64,000 bases of DNA from Aquilaria yunnanensis (Eukaryota; Streptophyta; Magnoliopsida; Malvales; Thymelaeaceae). Shown in pieces: positions 36,028 to 47,854 of the stretch (position 1 is the first letter of the stretch; every line of letters starts with the position of its first letter). The position numbers were made by a program, and so were the translations under genes. The DNA is taken from assembly GCA_039654915.1 (NCBI GenBank), contig CM077600.1, positions 38,114,492-38,178,491 of the forward strand. The letters run 5' to 3'. The notes below the pieces were generated by a model. It was not told the DNA's origin. It ran no database searches and worked only from the letters and a program-made list of their open reading frames with translations.

Positions 36028-37925
36028 ATGTCGTTCTTTTTACTGTCAAGAAGGCTCCCGAAACCTCTCTCGCAATTCCTACCCTCCTTCCTTTTCCAAC
36101 CAACCATCTTTCGTTCACCTCCCTCGTGCAAACAACCACGCCCCCTCTCTTGGGCATTTCGTCGAACACCTTCACTCTTGTTCTCCTGTTTCTGCACTCT
36201 TCACTCCGGCTCCGCCCAATCTCTTCGGTACGCATTTGACTTCACCCAGCCTCCTACTCATGTTCGTGATCCCCAGGAAGCGGCTCTTCTTGGTTTGCTC
36301 AAGCGTGTCGCTGCTTTGGCCCCTGAAGCTGAGGTCATGGCTTCTCTTGATGCGTCTGGGATCGTTGCAAGTCAAGATCTTGTTAGCTCTGTGATCTGGA
36401 AGCTGAGGGATGAATGGAGGCTGGCCTTTTTGGCTTTCAAATGGGGACACAAACGGGGTTGCACCAGCTGTATCACCTTCGAGTTGATGGTGTGGGTGTT
36501 GGGTAATCATAAGAAGTTCAATATTGCATGGTGTTTGATTCGGGACTTGCATCAGTATGAGATGGATATAAGGCGTTCCATGTTCATTATGATTGATCAG
36601 TAAGTTCTTCCACTCACCTTTCGTTGACGTTAGTTTTCTAGTATATGTAATGCCTGTCCCCGAGCATGAGGATTGGAGCACAACGAAACACTTATACAAG
36701 TAACACACGTACACCAACTCCTCCGATCAATGTTGTTTCAGTAACATTTGCTGCTTATCTCCTTTCGATATACCGATTTGTCATTCTTAAATAGTGCATC
36801 TATTGGTTAATGGATGCTGCCAGATATGCTGCTGCAGATGATCCCTGTAAAGCTATTCAAGCGTTCCGCATCATGGATAAGTTCAGACTCACACCTGATG
36901 AAGAAGCATTCCACGTCCTCCTAGAAGTTCTATGTAAACATGGCAATGTCGAAAAGGCTGAAGAGTTTATGCTAGCAAATAAGAAGCTCTTCCCCTTGGA
37001 CACAAGAGGCTTTAATATTATCCTGAATGGTTGGTGCAACATTTCTGTTGATGTGCTTGAAGCCAAGAGAGTTTGGAGAGAAATGTCAAAATACTGTATA
37101 ACGCCTGATGCTACTTCTTATTCTCACCTTATATCTTGCTTCTCAAAAGTCAGGAATCTCTTTGACTCACTACGACTGTATGATGAAATGAAGAAAAAGG
37201 GTTTTACTCCAGGAATCGAAGTCTACAATTCGCTGGTTTATGTGCTTACCCGTGAAAGTTGTGTGAGTGAGGCTCTCAAACTGTTGGATACAATGAAACG
37301 AACTGGGTTGCAGCCAGATTCTACCACTTACAACTCGATTATACCCCCTCTCTGTGAAGCAAAAAAGCTTGATGAGGCAAGGGATGTACTTTCAACCATG
37401 ACCAAGGAGAATATTAATCCAACAATAGATACTTACCATGCACTTGTCGAAGTTGTTGATATCGAAGAAACAGCAGAGGTTCTCAACCAAATGAAGACAG
37501 CTGGTTTGGGTCCTAAAGGTGATACATTTCTCTTAATTCTTGACAAGCATCTAAAACTAGACCAGCCTTTGAATGCGCTGAAGATCTGGGAGAAAATGAA
37601 GCAGTTTGGAGTAATACCTGAGTCCCGTCATTACACAGCATTGATCTGGGGATTAGCATCGTCCGGATTGTTAGATAGAGCTAAGGAATTCTATGCTGAG
37701 ATGAGGTCAAACGGATGTTCGGATGATCCAAAGCTCAAAAAGCATTTGAAGAAACAAGACAGTAGCGGTGAGAAACAACACATGAGAGAGGACAAGAGGT
37801 TTAAGAGAATAAATTTGTGCAAAAGCAGTAAAGATAAACTGGAAAAACATCAAATTCCAGCAAAAAACAAAAAGAGTTCAGGCAAGAAGTCTTTTGGAAA
37901 TTCTGACAAGGTACGGAGTAGCTGA
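36028..37925 (+). CDS. P-class pentatricopeptide repeat protein, At1g80880 type, probably mitochondrial
   Basis: Exons 36028-36599 and 36824-37925 join at a split codon (donor CA/GTAAGT, acceptor GCCAG) to encode 557 residues. PPR proteins bind organellar RNA and act in its processing or translation. The N-terminus (MSFFLLSRRLPKPLSQF...) is rich in Arg, Ser and hydrophobic residues with almost no acidic ones, as in mitochondrial presequences. From about residue 205 there are some eight P-type 35-residue repeats, for example DATSYSHLISCFSKV and GIEVYNSLVYVLTRE. No E, DYW or PLS motifs are present. The protein ends in a lysine/serine-rich tail of about 65 residues. I recall the family member At1g80880 as very similar. 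The start codon is the first ATG in frame after the upstream transposon end. RNA target is unknown. Confidence 0.9.
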
Positions 37926-39553
37926 AATCCCATTTATTCCTCTGCAAGGGCAGTAACAAGATTATTTTTGACAAGAGGCTGTAGTGGCTGTTTTATATCC
38001 CACTTCCTAAAGATGGATGTGACTTTTCCTTTCAGACAACTTCAAGTTTCATGGATTAGTCCTTCCCGATGAAAGGAGAAATGGAATACAGATTCATCTA
38101 TCAACTCTGCTGGTTTCTTCTCATGATTTTAGGTTGAATTGCTTTCACCAGCAATATCCAGAAGTAGGTTTGACCAAAAAATAAAAAGGGGGCAATTAGC
38201 ATGTGTTTTTAGTCTACAGATGAAGGAAAGGGCTCTGATCTGATGTTGCAGAAAGAGCAGCATGGAAGGCGATTAGTGGCAAGAATGAGTTCAGGGGGTG
38301 TCATCACATTTCTATTACTAGGCCTCAATTATTTTTGCCTTTACATTATAAACCTCTTACACTTATCCCCTGGCAACAAGACTTGAGTTGCTTTTGCCTC
38401 TCCGGTGGTTTTTGGCAACACTGGATGATTGGTTTTCAGGGCTTAAGGTTATGGCAGTGGCTTCAATGTGGTTTGGACTTTGGGTCCTTGTGGTTCTCAG
38501 GAAGCTCGATCTTCTAGCACGAAACTTGAAAAGTGTAAACTTCTCTGCAATTTTCTTTCTTTTTTTTTTTTTTCTGTAGGGCGGGCTTGGTTTTCTTTAT
38601 CAGATACAGGGGGGGCTCGGGGGTTTACCTTGTTGATTTTGAATAGAAACTGCTATCCTTAATCATTTACTGGTGCATTCCAGTGTCGTTGGGGGGCGTT
38701 GGGTGCGAACTCGTATCATCATTAATTATGACTTCAATTCAAAATATTCCATACCGATCAACAGAAGCCAATCAGAGTAGAAGGAGCAATCATCCCTGTT
38801 GAAAATGATGTTTCTTTTGGGGTAGACTGTTGAAAATTAGCTCAAATGGTTTAAAATCTGATGGCTGTATAATGGTTTTAATGCAGATGGGCCATTATAT
38901 TTGACAAAAGGGCAGGAGAACTCCTGGCCTGATAAAAAATTATTCAGGAACCCTAATTTGAGGGCAATGTCTTCGTCCATATGCCAACAGATTGTTTCCC
39001 CACCAAAATAAATGCCACAAAGTTAATCTTTGTGTCTTGAGCATTAATGTTGCCAACACGGTCGAGGCAATCAGTCATTTACAATGCTTTCAAGTTTTGC
39101 TTCCAAGCTGAACCCAAAAGCAAAAATGGCTAATTGGCTGCAAATTGGGGTTCGAGGATCGAAGATTCGTTCTTTTTTTGTCTGACAATACGCTATACGC
39201 CTATTCCTTGTAGTTCAATTTAAACTGCGAAACAACCACTAAAAGCTCGAGTTTACCAAAAAAAAAAAATTTTGGTGAGTTTAGGAGAACTTAAAATTGG
39301 CCAGAAGCATATGCAACCTGTTAGTGGAAAGAAAACAGCAAACATTCATCTAACATGCATTTACACCGTAAACTTCAAATTACTGGCATCCTCCATCTAA
39401 AATGCATTTACACCGTAAACTTCACATTACTGGCATCCTCCATCACCAAATCCGTTTTCTTCCAACACCTTGCACCTATCTCTTATGTTACACTCAACAA
39501 ACAGCAAAGTTGAAAAGGACAGAAAAGAAAATGAGAATGGAGATACCAGAGGC
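37926..39553. other. 3' flanks of the PPR and kinase genes
   Basis: The two genes converge. The stretch should hold both 3' UTRs plus spacer; I see no further gene. It includes the 47-bp duplication listed separately and a T-rich run at about 38560. Confidence 0.5.
39347..39440. repeat. 47-bp tandem duplication
   Basis: A unit containing ATGCATTTACACCGTAAAC and ATTACTGGCATCCTCCATC occurs twice with a period of 47 bases and few differences. It lies 114 bases beyond the kinase stop codon, probably in that gene's 3' UTR. Confidence 0.85.
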
Positions 39554-41674
39554 CTATTCTGGAGTGGCCTTCTGTTTCCTCTTTGATCTACTGTATAGTT
39601 TTGAAGGTGGAGAAGGCGAAAACTCAAAAGGGATTGGCGGCAGATCCATCTCCCCTTTCAAAATCCTTACAACCTCTCCAATGTCAGGCCTCAACTCGGG
39701 CAGTCTCTGCAGGCAACAGAGTGCCAAATTTATACACATGATTGCCTGTTCCTTGCTATACTCATCTTTCAATTTCTCATCCATCAGTTCCAATACGTTC
39801 CCACATTGAGCCAGGTGCCTACACCAGCTTATCAAGTTTGCCTTCTCAAGCTTCATGGGTGAAGCCAGAACATGTAATGGCCTTCTACCAGACACGATGA
39901 CAAGAATCAAAACCCCTAAGCTGTAAATATCAGCCTTCTCCATCAAGTATCCGCACCCACCATACTCCGGTGCAACATAGCACAGAGTTCCCCTCATGCT
40001 TGTTGTGCTGCTCAGCTCACGGCTAAATAGGTCTCCACTCCACAAATCACTTCCAATAGAATTGTTGTTTCTCTTTCTCCATCCCCTTCTAAAGCTGAAC
40101 TCTCCATTTGCATCGCACTGTTCTTCATTTTGTTCCCCACACTTCTTCCTTCCATGGAAATGGAACTGTCGACCGAGATCAAAATGAGGAATTTTGAAGC
40201 CTTTCTTCCACCTCATCTCAAGACTCTTCAGCTTACTCTTCTTCTTGCTGATCTCAGCTAAATGTTCTTCTTTCCACCACTCTTGCATCTTCCTAGGCTT
40301 TCTTTTCTTACATTTCCTCCCTTTTGTGCCGGCGTCTAAGCCCTTTTCCATGGCCGTGAAACCAAGTTCTTGCTTATTCTCCTGGTGGGTATCTTCTGAT
40401 TGCTGCAGCTGCCTCAAATTATCGGATTCAATTTTCTCAGCATTGATCTTCTTCTCATCATCCCAATCAGGATTTGCTGAAGGGCAAATTTGGCTCCCAA
40501 TCCACTCCATAACATAATCCTTGCTGCACAATTCACCACTCCCATCCTGCCTCCACCACCAGTCCTTCCCCCATTGTTTGGTGCTTCTAGTGTCATCAGC
40601 ACCCAAACTAGCACCAGCATTAAATTCCTTACTGTGATCATTGCTACAAAGTTCATCATCGTAAGGCACAAACTTGCAACTCCAGTCATCTCCACTGCCC
40701 TCCAGACCATTAGCCTCCTTCCCCTTGGGATTTCCCAAGCTCAAATTACAATCCAAGGAGTTGAGATTGAAGCCCCTAACACTAAAGTAACATGTTTTAC
40801 TAGTTTTGGAGGAAGAGGAAGCTTGCAAGGCAAGCGAAAAGTCTACCTCGGTGTTGCTCTCCACAGGAGTGCCAATTGCAGGAGTACTCTCCACCGGAGT
40901 ACCTCCCAAATTCCCAGAGAGCTCCTGACTCCTCCCGAGTTCCTGGCTGAACAAGTCCATCCCAAACTCAGCCTCCACCTTGATTCTAGACAGCCCAAAA
41001 TCCGAAAGTTTGGCTCTGAAATTTGAGTCAAGAAGCACGTTGCTTGGCTTGATATCTCCATGAATGACAGGTGGATCGCAGCCAAAATGCAAAAACTCAA
41101 GGGCTTTGGCGATATCAAGAATGACATCAAACCTTCTGTCCCAGTTCAGGCTCAAACTCTCATCTCCAAACAGCTGTTCTTGCAGGCTCTTGCTGGGCAT
41201 AAACTCATACACCAGAAACTGCTTCCCCTTGTCCACACAGTATCCCAGAAGAGTGACCAGAAAAGGAGATCTCAAACCACCGAGGATCTGCAGCTCATTC
41301 TGGAACTCCCTCTCAGTCTGGAGAGACGAGGCATCAAGCCTTTTCACTGCAAGCAGCTTCCCATCTTTGACAATGCCGCGAAAGACAGTAGCTGAGCCTC
41401 CTTTGCCTATGACGTTGGCCTCACTGAAATCGTCAGTGGCTTGCTTGAGCTCTCTGTAGGAGAATCTCTGCAGCTCGAGAGGCGCACTGGAATCGAAAGG
41501 GATTGTTTTGGCCTTGTTGGAGAGAGAGGTCCAGAGGTAGTAGAGAAAGTAAAGGAATGTGAGGATGATGATGACACAGGAGGAGATTGTGAGGAGCAAG
41601 AATATGAGTTTTGTTCTGCTGATCAGAGCTGCTGTTGGAGAATTCTGGGTTTGGGACAGAATCCTCGAAGGCAT
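39554..41674 (-). CDS. Receptor-like protein kinase, At1g80870 type, with a very long kinase insert
   Basis: A single intronless frame encodes 706 residues. A short N-terminal segment with no recognisable ectodomain leads to one membrane span (about 22-48). The kinase domain starts near residue 83: glycine loop GKGGSATVFRG (90-100), ATP-anchoring Lys111, HGDIKPSN with catalytic Asp207, and DFG at 225-227. The activation segment does not end until APE at about 568-570, some 340 residues later instead of the usual 20-30. The insert is charged and Gly/Ser/Lys/Trp-rich, and includes runs such as GRKCKKRKPRKMQEWWKEE. The C-lobe then continues normally (DIYSLGVLILVIVSGRRP). HGD replaces HRD, so the kinase is of the non-RD type. 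I recall the same architecture in Arabidopsis At1g80870, so the insert is a family feature, not damage. Ligand and pathway are unknown. Confidence 0.92.
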   Translation of the reverse strand: MPSRILSQTQNSPTAALISRTKLIFLLLTISSCVIIILTFLYFLYYLWTSLSNKAKTIPFDSSAPLELQRFSYRELKQATDDFSEANVIGKGGSATVFRGIVKDGKLLAVKRLDASSLQTEREFQNELQILGGLRSPFLVTLLGYCVDKGKQFLVYEFMPSKSLQEQLFGDESLSLNWDRRFDVILDIAKALEFLHFGCDPPVIHGDIKPSNVLLDSNFRAKLSDFGLSRIKVEAEFGMDLFSQELGRSQELSGNLGGTPVESTPAIGTPVESNTEVDFSLALQASSSSKTSKTCYFSVRGFNLNSLDCNLSLGNPKGKEANGLEGSGDDWSCKFVPYDDELCSNDHSKEFNAGASLGADDTRSTKQWGKDWWWRQDGSGELCSKDYVMEWIGSQICPSANPDWDDEKKINAEKIESDNLRQLQQSEDTHQENKQELGFTAMEKGLDAGTKGRKCKKRKPRKMQEWWKEEHLAEISKKKSKLKSLEMRWKKGFKIPHFDLGRQFHFHGRKKCGEQNEEQCDANGEFSFRRGWRKRNNNSIGSDLWSGDLFSRELSSTTSMRGTLCYVAPEYGGCGYLMEKADIYSLGVLILVIVSGRRPLHVLASPMKLEKANLISWCRHLAQCGNVLELMDEKLKDEYSKEQAIMCINLALCCLQRLPELRPDIGEVVRILKGEMDLPPIPFEFSPSPPSKLYSRSKRKQKATPE

Positions 41675-42699
41675 CTTACAGAATAATAAAAATTTGATCC
41701 TGCAACTGTTTCAGGTTCTGTCTGGCTCTCTTCTTGGCCTGAAGATTTTGTGAAGTGAAGCCGCACAAAGGATGGCTTTCTTTAAACTTTTTTATGTTTG
41801 TTTTGCGGTTCTTGTGCTGTTCATTACTTTACCGTAGTGTTGTGTATGTGAATCCGATGCTGATAAGGTTGCTTACAGTTGGGTAAATGTTATTTAGGGA
41901 GTGATTAGTCTGAGCTTGACAGCTTTTTAATGAGGATTGATTTATGGTAATGGCAAATAGAAAAAGGATGGATTGTGGAGGAACCCGATGTGCTTTTGAC
42001 TAAAGAGAGATTTATGCAGAGAAAGTCGTTAGTGAAAGGAAGAAAAAAAATAAAAAGACGAAGCTTGGAGGGAATGTGGTGGGCTATGCTTCAGGAACGG
42101 TCCACTTTAATTTCCAACTATTTTCTTTTCTTTTTAAGCCACAGAGGGAGGCCACCCCATGCTTTTTCACCACGCGCCGCGCCTGGAAGCATGTGCGTAT
42201 GTAAGAAAGTGGAAGGCTACAATCCAAAAACGAGAAAGAAAAAAAAACACTCCGTACTTTTGTTGACCGGGCCACCCATGTTATTTAACATCAGTTGCTT
42301 GACGTCTACCGTAAAGGTTCGGTTTAATGGCCATTTCTAACTGCATTAGAGTTGGTTCCAAACTTGAAGATCCATGCCTGTTTTGAGACAAAAGACTCAT
42401 CCCTTTATTATTATGATGTTGTTCCCCCTTTTTTCTTTTTCTTTTTTTAACTATAATATATTGAATTGTATTACTATTTTAACAAATGAGAAATATTTTG
42501 TCTAACTTGAGTAAACTGCCGAGAGAAAGAAAAACTATAACTTGGTTATATGCATAGCCCTAAATCCGGTGTATATATCTTAGCCCCAAGCTTAAAAGTT
42601 CGAGCACTAAGAATTGCAGTATAATGCATTTTTTTTGGGGATGTAACATATAATCCAATAGAATCTAAATCCACATATGCTACTTACGTCTAAAATTTA
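41675..42699. other. Upstream region of the kinase gene
   Basis: Transcription of the kinase runs leftwards, so its promoter and 5' UTR lie here. A 121-codon frame at 41975-42340 has no family resemblance and I do not call it. No other feature is seen. Confidence 0.45.
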
Positions 42700-43030
42700 G
42701 AGTCAATTTGTTTCAACTTAATCGAAGATGAGTTATTTTTATTTTTATATTTTTTTAATTGAAACTAATTTTGTTTAAAAGCTAATACTATGTATGTGTA
42801 ATAATCTATTGAAAATATAATTTTATAATTTTACTAAAATTTTTATGAAATTTTCTAGCTTTAGACATTTAAAAAGAAAAATTCATAAAATTTAATAACA
42901 TTATGAAAATTTACTTTCAAAAGAATTATTATATTTACATAATATTAATTTTTGAATAAAATTAGTTCGAGAGAAAAAAATATTAAAATAAAAATAAATC
43001 ATTTTAATTTAAGTTAAAACAAATTGGCTC
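42700..43030. mobile_element. Foldback MITE with TTA duplication, Tourist/PIF-Harbinger-like
   Basis: GAGTCAATTTGTTTCAACTT on the left is mirrored by GAGCCAATTTGTTTTAACTT read in from the right. TTA flanks both ends (42697-42699 and 43031-43033), the duplication typical of PIF/Harbinger elements. The 331-bp body is AT-rich and self-complementary near the ends. No coding capacity. Confidence 0.7.
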
Positions 43031-44690
43031 TTACTCTCTATTCAACTATTGCACTAGTTTGTATGCAAAATCTCATGTTAAACTATGATACCCCACAAGA
43101 TAAATTGATAAAAAAAGGATAATTACCACATACATTAAACCATTGAAGTAGTGAAGTAGTCCATTTTAATAGGAAAAATGTAAGGAGATTGTTCATCGGA
43201 GTGACGAGTAGATCTCCATCACCTAATAGAGATGATACCGTTGAATTGTATGAGCATACCCCAACTTTATGGTGAAAATTCATCCGCCCGTTTTAATAAG
43301 GTTGGGTAGTGTATTTTGAAAAGTTCAAGCAGTAAATAGGTTGGTTAACAAAAGATTTGAGGGTTTCTCGAGGCGTTATACCCAAGTCCTATGACATTCG
43401 TATGGCCAAAGTTATTTCATTGCATAAAATATTAAAAAGAGACTACATTAGTCAAAGCCTCCATGAAAATTACTAGCACTAGCAGGCTCAAATATTTTAT
43501 TACTAAAATTCACCGTTTTTGTTTTTGCTTAGATGCAACGCAAGCTAGAGGAAACTTTAAGGAGTAGGGCGGGAAATCTTCACTAAGGTTTTACCTTCAG
43601 ACATATTAGAAGTGAAGACTTTTGTATGAGGGATCTTTCTACAATACCTGGGCAGGCATTTGCCTTACTCTAAGTAGTATACATGTAGCATGTATGTGAC
43701 AGTTTTAGTAGAAATTTGGCAAAGTCATCAAATATTTCGGTAGAATTATGAAAAAAGTCCTTAAATTTTTTAATTGTATATCAGTAAAAGTCAATTAGCT
43801 ACCTAGATAAAAAAGGGGGGGCTTGGTTGAAAAAAAAAAACATAAAGCAAATAGAGGAGGGACTTGCGACATCACCGACAAAATCGATGGTAGGCACATG
43901 GCAAAGAGAGCAAAGCATGATAATGGTATTCGGCGTAAGCTACTCGGCAGCTTGGCGTATCGTTCGAACCGTATAAGCTACTTGCTCGCATGCTTCTTTG
44001 ATTGTTAGAACCACCACTCACCGACAATTACTTGGTGTTGCAAGGGGTGAGGTTTGAGCATTCAATCCCTCTTTTTTTCTTAACAACGTCAATAATTGAC
44101 ACTGACCATCCACTAAATCTCTCCAATTCTAGCCCATTGCTCGTAGTCGATCTTTCTCATTCCTTTATTGTTCTAGCTATTAGAAACTTAGGTAATTGCA
44201 TCAACTTACTTGATTTTTCTCCTATTGAATGTTTGATCAGATTTTATTGAATTATTTTTTAGTGAAATATTTTTCGATGTGCAACTTTGCTTGGCTATGG
44301 TTTCTTAATTCCTAATTTCATCTTTTATTCCTGAAATACTATGTTAGTAAGTCTTGGCAACTCTCTTATTTGCTAGTAGAGATTTCCCCTCTTGGAACCA
44401 TGTCACGAAGTGTTCGACCAAGTACCTACTAGAATGATCCAATGTTCAAATGAAGTGCCCACCACGGATGGAGTAATTTTTTGGTGTTCCATCTGAATAA
44501 CAAGGTGACAAAAATAATCTGAGACAAATTGACTAGCCTTAGAAAATTTTTAATTTTTTAGATCTTTATTATAGATGGTTAACTGAAAACATACTGTTGG
44601 ATTCTTTGGTACAAATTTATTGCTACTTTATATATATCTTGCAGGTGTAGCACCTTCATGGTGTTGTTTCCAATGGGCATCACCAGTGAA
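43031..44690. other. Intergenic spacer
   Basis: No gene or element that I can delimit. It ends at the CCAGTGAA target duplication of the hAT element that follows. Confidence 0.5.
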
Positions 44691-44795
44691 TAGAGGTGGG
44701 AATCGGGTCAGATTGGCCCGGGCCCGGGCACGGACTGGTTGTAGGCGGGGCGGTTCCAAGCCAGTCCCAGGGTGGGGCGGGTTTCATTTTTTTTG

Positions 44796-44849
<54 letters not shown>

Positions 44850-47846
44850 GAACAATTATTAATTATATAAGTCATAAATATTTTTAAGAAAAAACACCAC
44901 ATCCGGTGTAAGTTTTATTAAGTTAAAAAGTCAAACGGCATTTACAAATAATCGGAACGTGCCTTACATTTTGAAATGGCAAAAACATTCCGGAAATGAT
45001 AAATAATAGAAACCTATGATCTGTGCTGAACAGCATAATCAGATCAAATACAAACTGCATGTATGATTGAAAAATAAAATTCAACTCTCGGTATCGGATA
45101 TTACCTCATCATCCGAACTCTTTTGGTCTTGATGCCGGAGTGCTACGAGGCCCCAATCTCGGTTGTACACGCATACTTCTACCGCGTCGGGTGTCAATCT
45201 TGACCGTTTTTCTGTTATCACCCGTTTTCCAGCACTAAACGCTGCCTCAGATGAAATGGTCGATACTGGAACGACAAGAATTTTTTGTGCGATTATTGAC
45301 AAGATCGGAAATCTTGATCTCTTTTCTTTCCACCACTCCAAGATGTCGAGGTCGCTTGTCTTGAATGATGTGTTGAGATAGTCATCGACCTCAGCTAATC
45401 CCGATGTCATCGGTCGAGGTCGTTTGAGCATTTGGAGCGCCAGGTTGAATCTTGAGGAGATTGATCTCCTTGGAGACTCGGTTTGAGAAGCTTCGGATCT
45501 TACCTTATCCGAATGCCGCTCACAATATAACTTATATAAAGAATGCAAGTACTCGGAAGCAGAAGCAGACATAACCAAAACATTTATATGAGACATTTCT
45601 AAATAAGTATGAAAAATTCCTTTAAGCAGTGTTGTTATGCCCGTTAATTTTACATACAGATCAAGTAAAGAAGCGACTAAAAAGATAGGTGGAATGTTTA
45701 AGAAATATTGAAGCCACTTAGCCCGCATGACTTCGACAGTCGGTTCTAACAACTCATCATTTTTAAACTGATGTAAAGCATATGCGATGTTCACTAAATG
45801 AAACAAAACTTAATGACTTGTTGGGTAGTAAATACTAGAGAAAAATTCAGTTGTCTCGTAAACAAAACTTAAGCAATTCACCGGTTTTGAAACATTTCTC
45901 CCAAATTTCAGTCGTAAGAAATTCAGAACCCATTTTTAAATTCATGAAATGTGACAACAAATTTGCATACGATAATGCATCTTGTAACATAAAAAATGTG
46001 GAGTTCTAGTGGGTTGGGCAATCCAATTTAAACCGTTTCCAAGAAAATGGTTTTTGATTTTCAATACAAAAGCTTTTAAATTCACGAAAAATAGCAGGTC
46101 TGGACATCAAATATTTTAATGAGTTTCGAATAGGCAAAATTCACTTTTTGGAGAACTTCTAAACCCTTTTGCACACAAATGTTCAAAATATGGCACATGC
46201 GTCTAACGTGAAAAAATGCACCGTTGAGCGGTGGTTTTAAGTTTTGACTCAAAATGCGAGCGGCAACATCATTATTTGAAGCATTATCAAATGAAATGCA
46301 CAGAACTTTATCAGTACAAAAATAATTACGTAAAGTTTCTAAGATACAATTAAATATTTGAAAACCAGTATGATCTGTTTCAATAACCTTAAATGACAAA
46401 ATTCGTTTTTGCGTTATCCAATCAGAATCAATCCAATGAGAAGTAACACAATAGAATGATTGACCTATAGGTGATGTCCACATATCAGAAGTAAATGTCA
46501 CACAATGATCAAGAGCAGAAAAATATGCTTGCAAATCTGATTTTCCGGTTTTAAATTGTCTAAAGCTTTCTTTTCTAGCAGTTTTCCTAGATACTTTTCT
46601 AAATGCAGGATTTAATTGTGATTTTATCCAAGATTCTAAGTGGACATCTTCAGCTTGTGAAAAAGGTTTTTCGATAAGCATCATCCAATTTACCATACCT
46701 TCTCTACAAGATTGTTGGTTAAAACGAAATATACCTGGTCCGCCGGCGTCGGTTGTAGACCCAAGTTGTGTTTGTCCTCCAGAACTAGTCCCGGTACTAG
46801 GGAGGACGTTAGCATGTTGATTTTCAAGATGCCGCTTCAGCGTTCCAGTGCCGGAATTCTTTCCATGCACAAAATTTTTCCCGCAATGTTTGCATTTTCC
46901 ATACCTTGACTCCCCTTCGTTTATGAGCTCATAATGCTCCCAAACCCAAGCAGTTAGTCTTGTGGATTTACCTTGTGCTTGACTTCCCTCCACGCCGGGT
47001 TCATGACTTATAGGCGTCGGTTCTGTTGACGGATTCCCGGACGCCATCGCATCCAACTCTTCCACTTCATCATCGGATAATTGATCGTCGAGACCCAAAT
47101 CGTAATTCGTCATATCAATTCCGGCATCATCGTCGTGAAACTCTTGAATTGAAATGCCTTTATCGGCGGGCCGAGATCAGCGACAGAATAAGGCTCGGAG
47201 GCCGGTGTTGCGGGAAGATGAACTATCTGTTGACTTGCCCTTTCCTTTTGAAGCCATGACTCATGTACTAATAGTAGTGATTAATGGAAAATCAAGAGAG
47301 GCTTATGAAGATATTAGGGAGAGATTAGTAAGAAATTTGGAAGAGATTAAGAAAATAAGGAGAATGGTTGAGAGAATATAGTAGATGAAGAAGAGAGGTT
47401 GAGTGATTGTGTGAGGATTGAGTGAAAATGGCATTGGTATTTATAGGGGCAGGGGAAAAATTAGTTTGACCAAAAAGTCCTTGAAATTTAGTTGTTGGGA
47501 GGGGCAAAAATGAAATTTTGGGGGCTGAAATGGAGCAGAAAGCTGTTGGAGGGACTGCTGTGTAATTAGCCCTTTTTTAAAAAAAAAATTTTGCAGGTTA
47601 ACATTATACAGCAAGGAGCAGTTGCAGTGGGTCGAGGCGGCGGGGCAGGGCGGTCCGGGGCGGCGGTCCTGTCTGGTCCAGGCTAGCGGGTTCGCTTGGT
47701 CCGGGCCGGTCTTTTTTTCGTCCCCCTCCTCCTATTTGGCCCATACTCAACCCATAATATTCTGGCTTCTTGCAAGGCGAGGCGGGTTTGACCGGCGGGG
47801 CAGTCCCGGTTCGGTCCGGGCCAACCCGGCCCACCTCCCACCTTTA
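44691..47846 (-). mobile_element. hAT element, copy A (autonomous size, defective)
   Basis: The left end TAGAGGTGGGAATCGGG and the reverse of the right end TAAAGGTGGGAGGTGGGCC form a short terminal inverted repeat. A perfect 8-bp duplication, CCAGTGAA, flanks it at 44683-44690 and 47847-47854, diagnostic of hAT transposition. Both ends also carry GC-rich subterminal DNA with repeated GGCCCGG/GGGGCGG motifs, the likely transposase binding region. A (TA)n run lies at about 44797-44846. The 3156-bp body holds a transposase gene on the minus strand, listed separately. Confidence 0.92.
45081..47257 (-). pseudogene. hAT transposase with BED zinc finger, frameshifted
   Basis: The transposase excises and reinserts the element. 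The likely start is the ATG at 47257 (MASKGKGKSTDSSSS). The N-terminal part is broken almost at once by a stop near 47180 where copy B reads on. A 343-codon frame (47113-46082) carries the BED finger (CKHCGKNF...HLENQH, two Cys and two His) and the start of the RNase-H-like fold (SFDNASNNDVAARIL). A small indel relative to copy B near 46140 then shifts the frame. The last 241 codons (45806-45081) hold the C-terminal dimerisation region, with DILEWWKEKRSRFP and PVSTISSEAAFSAG. Both structural ends are present, so the copy is recent but cannot make full-length protein as read. Confidence 0.88.
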
Positions 47847-47854
47847 CCAGTGAA

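Noticed and set aside
40490..41026. 178-codon frame on the plus strand inside the kinase gene
   Set aside because: Antisense shadow of the intronless kinase coding region; no family resemblance.
41975..42340. 121-codon frame upstream of the kinase gene
   Set aside because: No domain or conserved segment, biased composition, and located in the probable promoter of the divergent-strand kinase.
44790..44850. Tyr/Ile repeat peptides
   Set aside because: Direct translation of a (TA)n microsatellite inside the hAT element.
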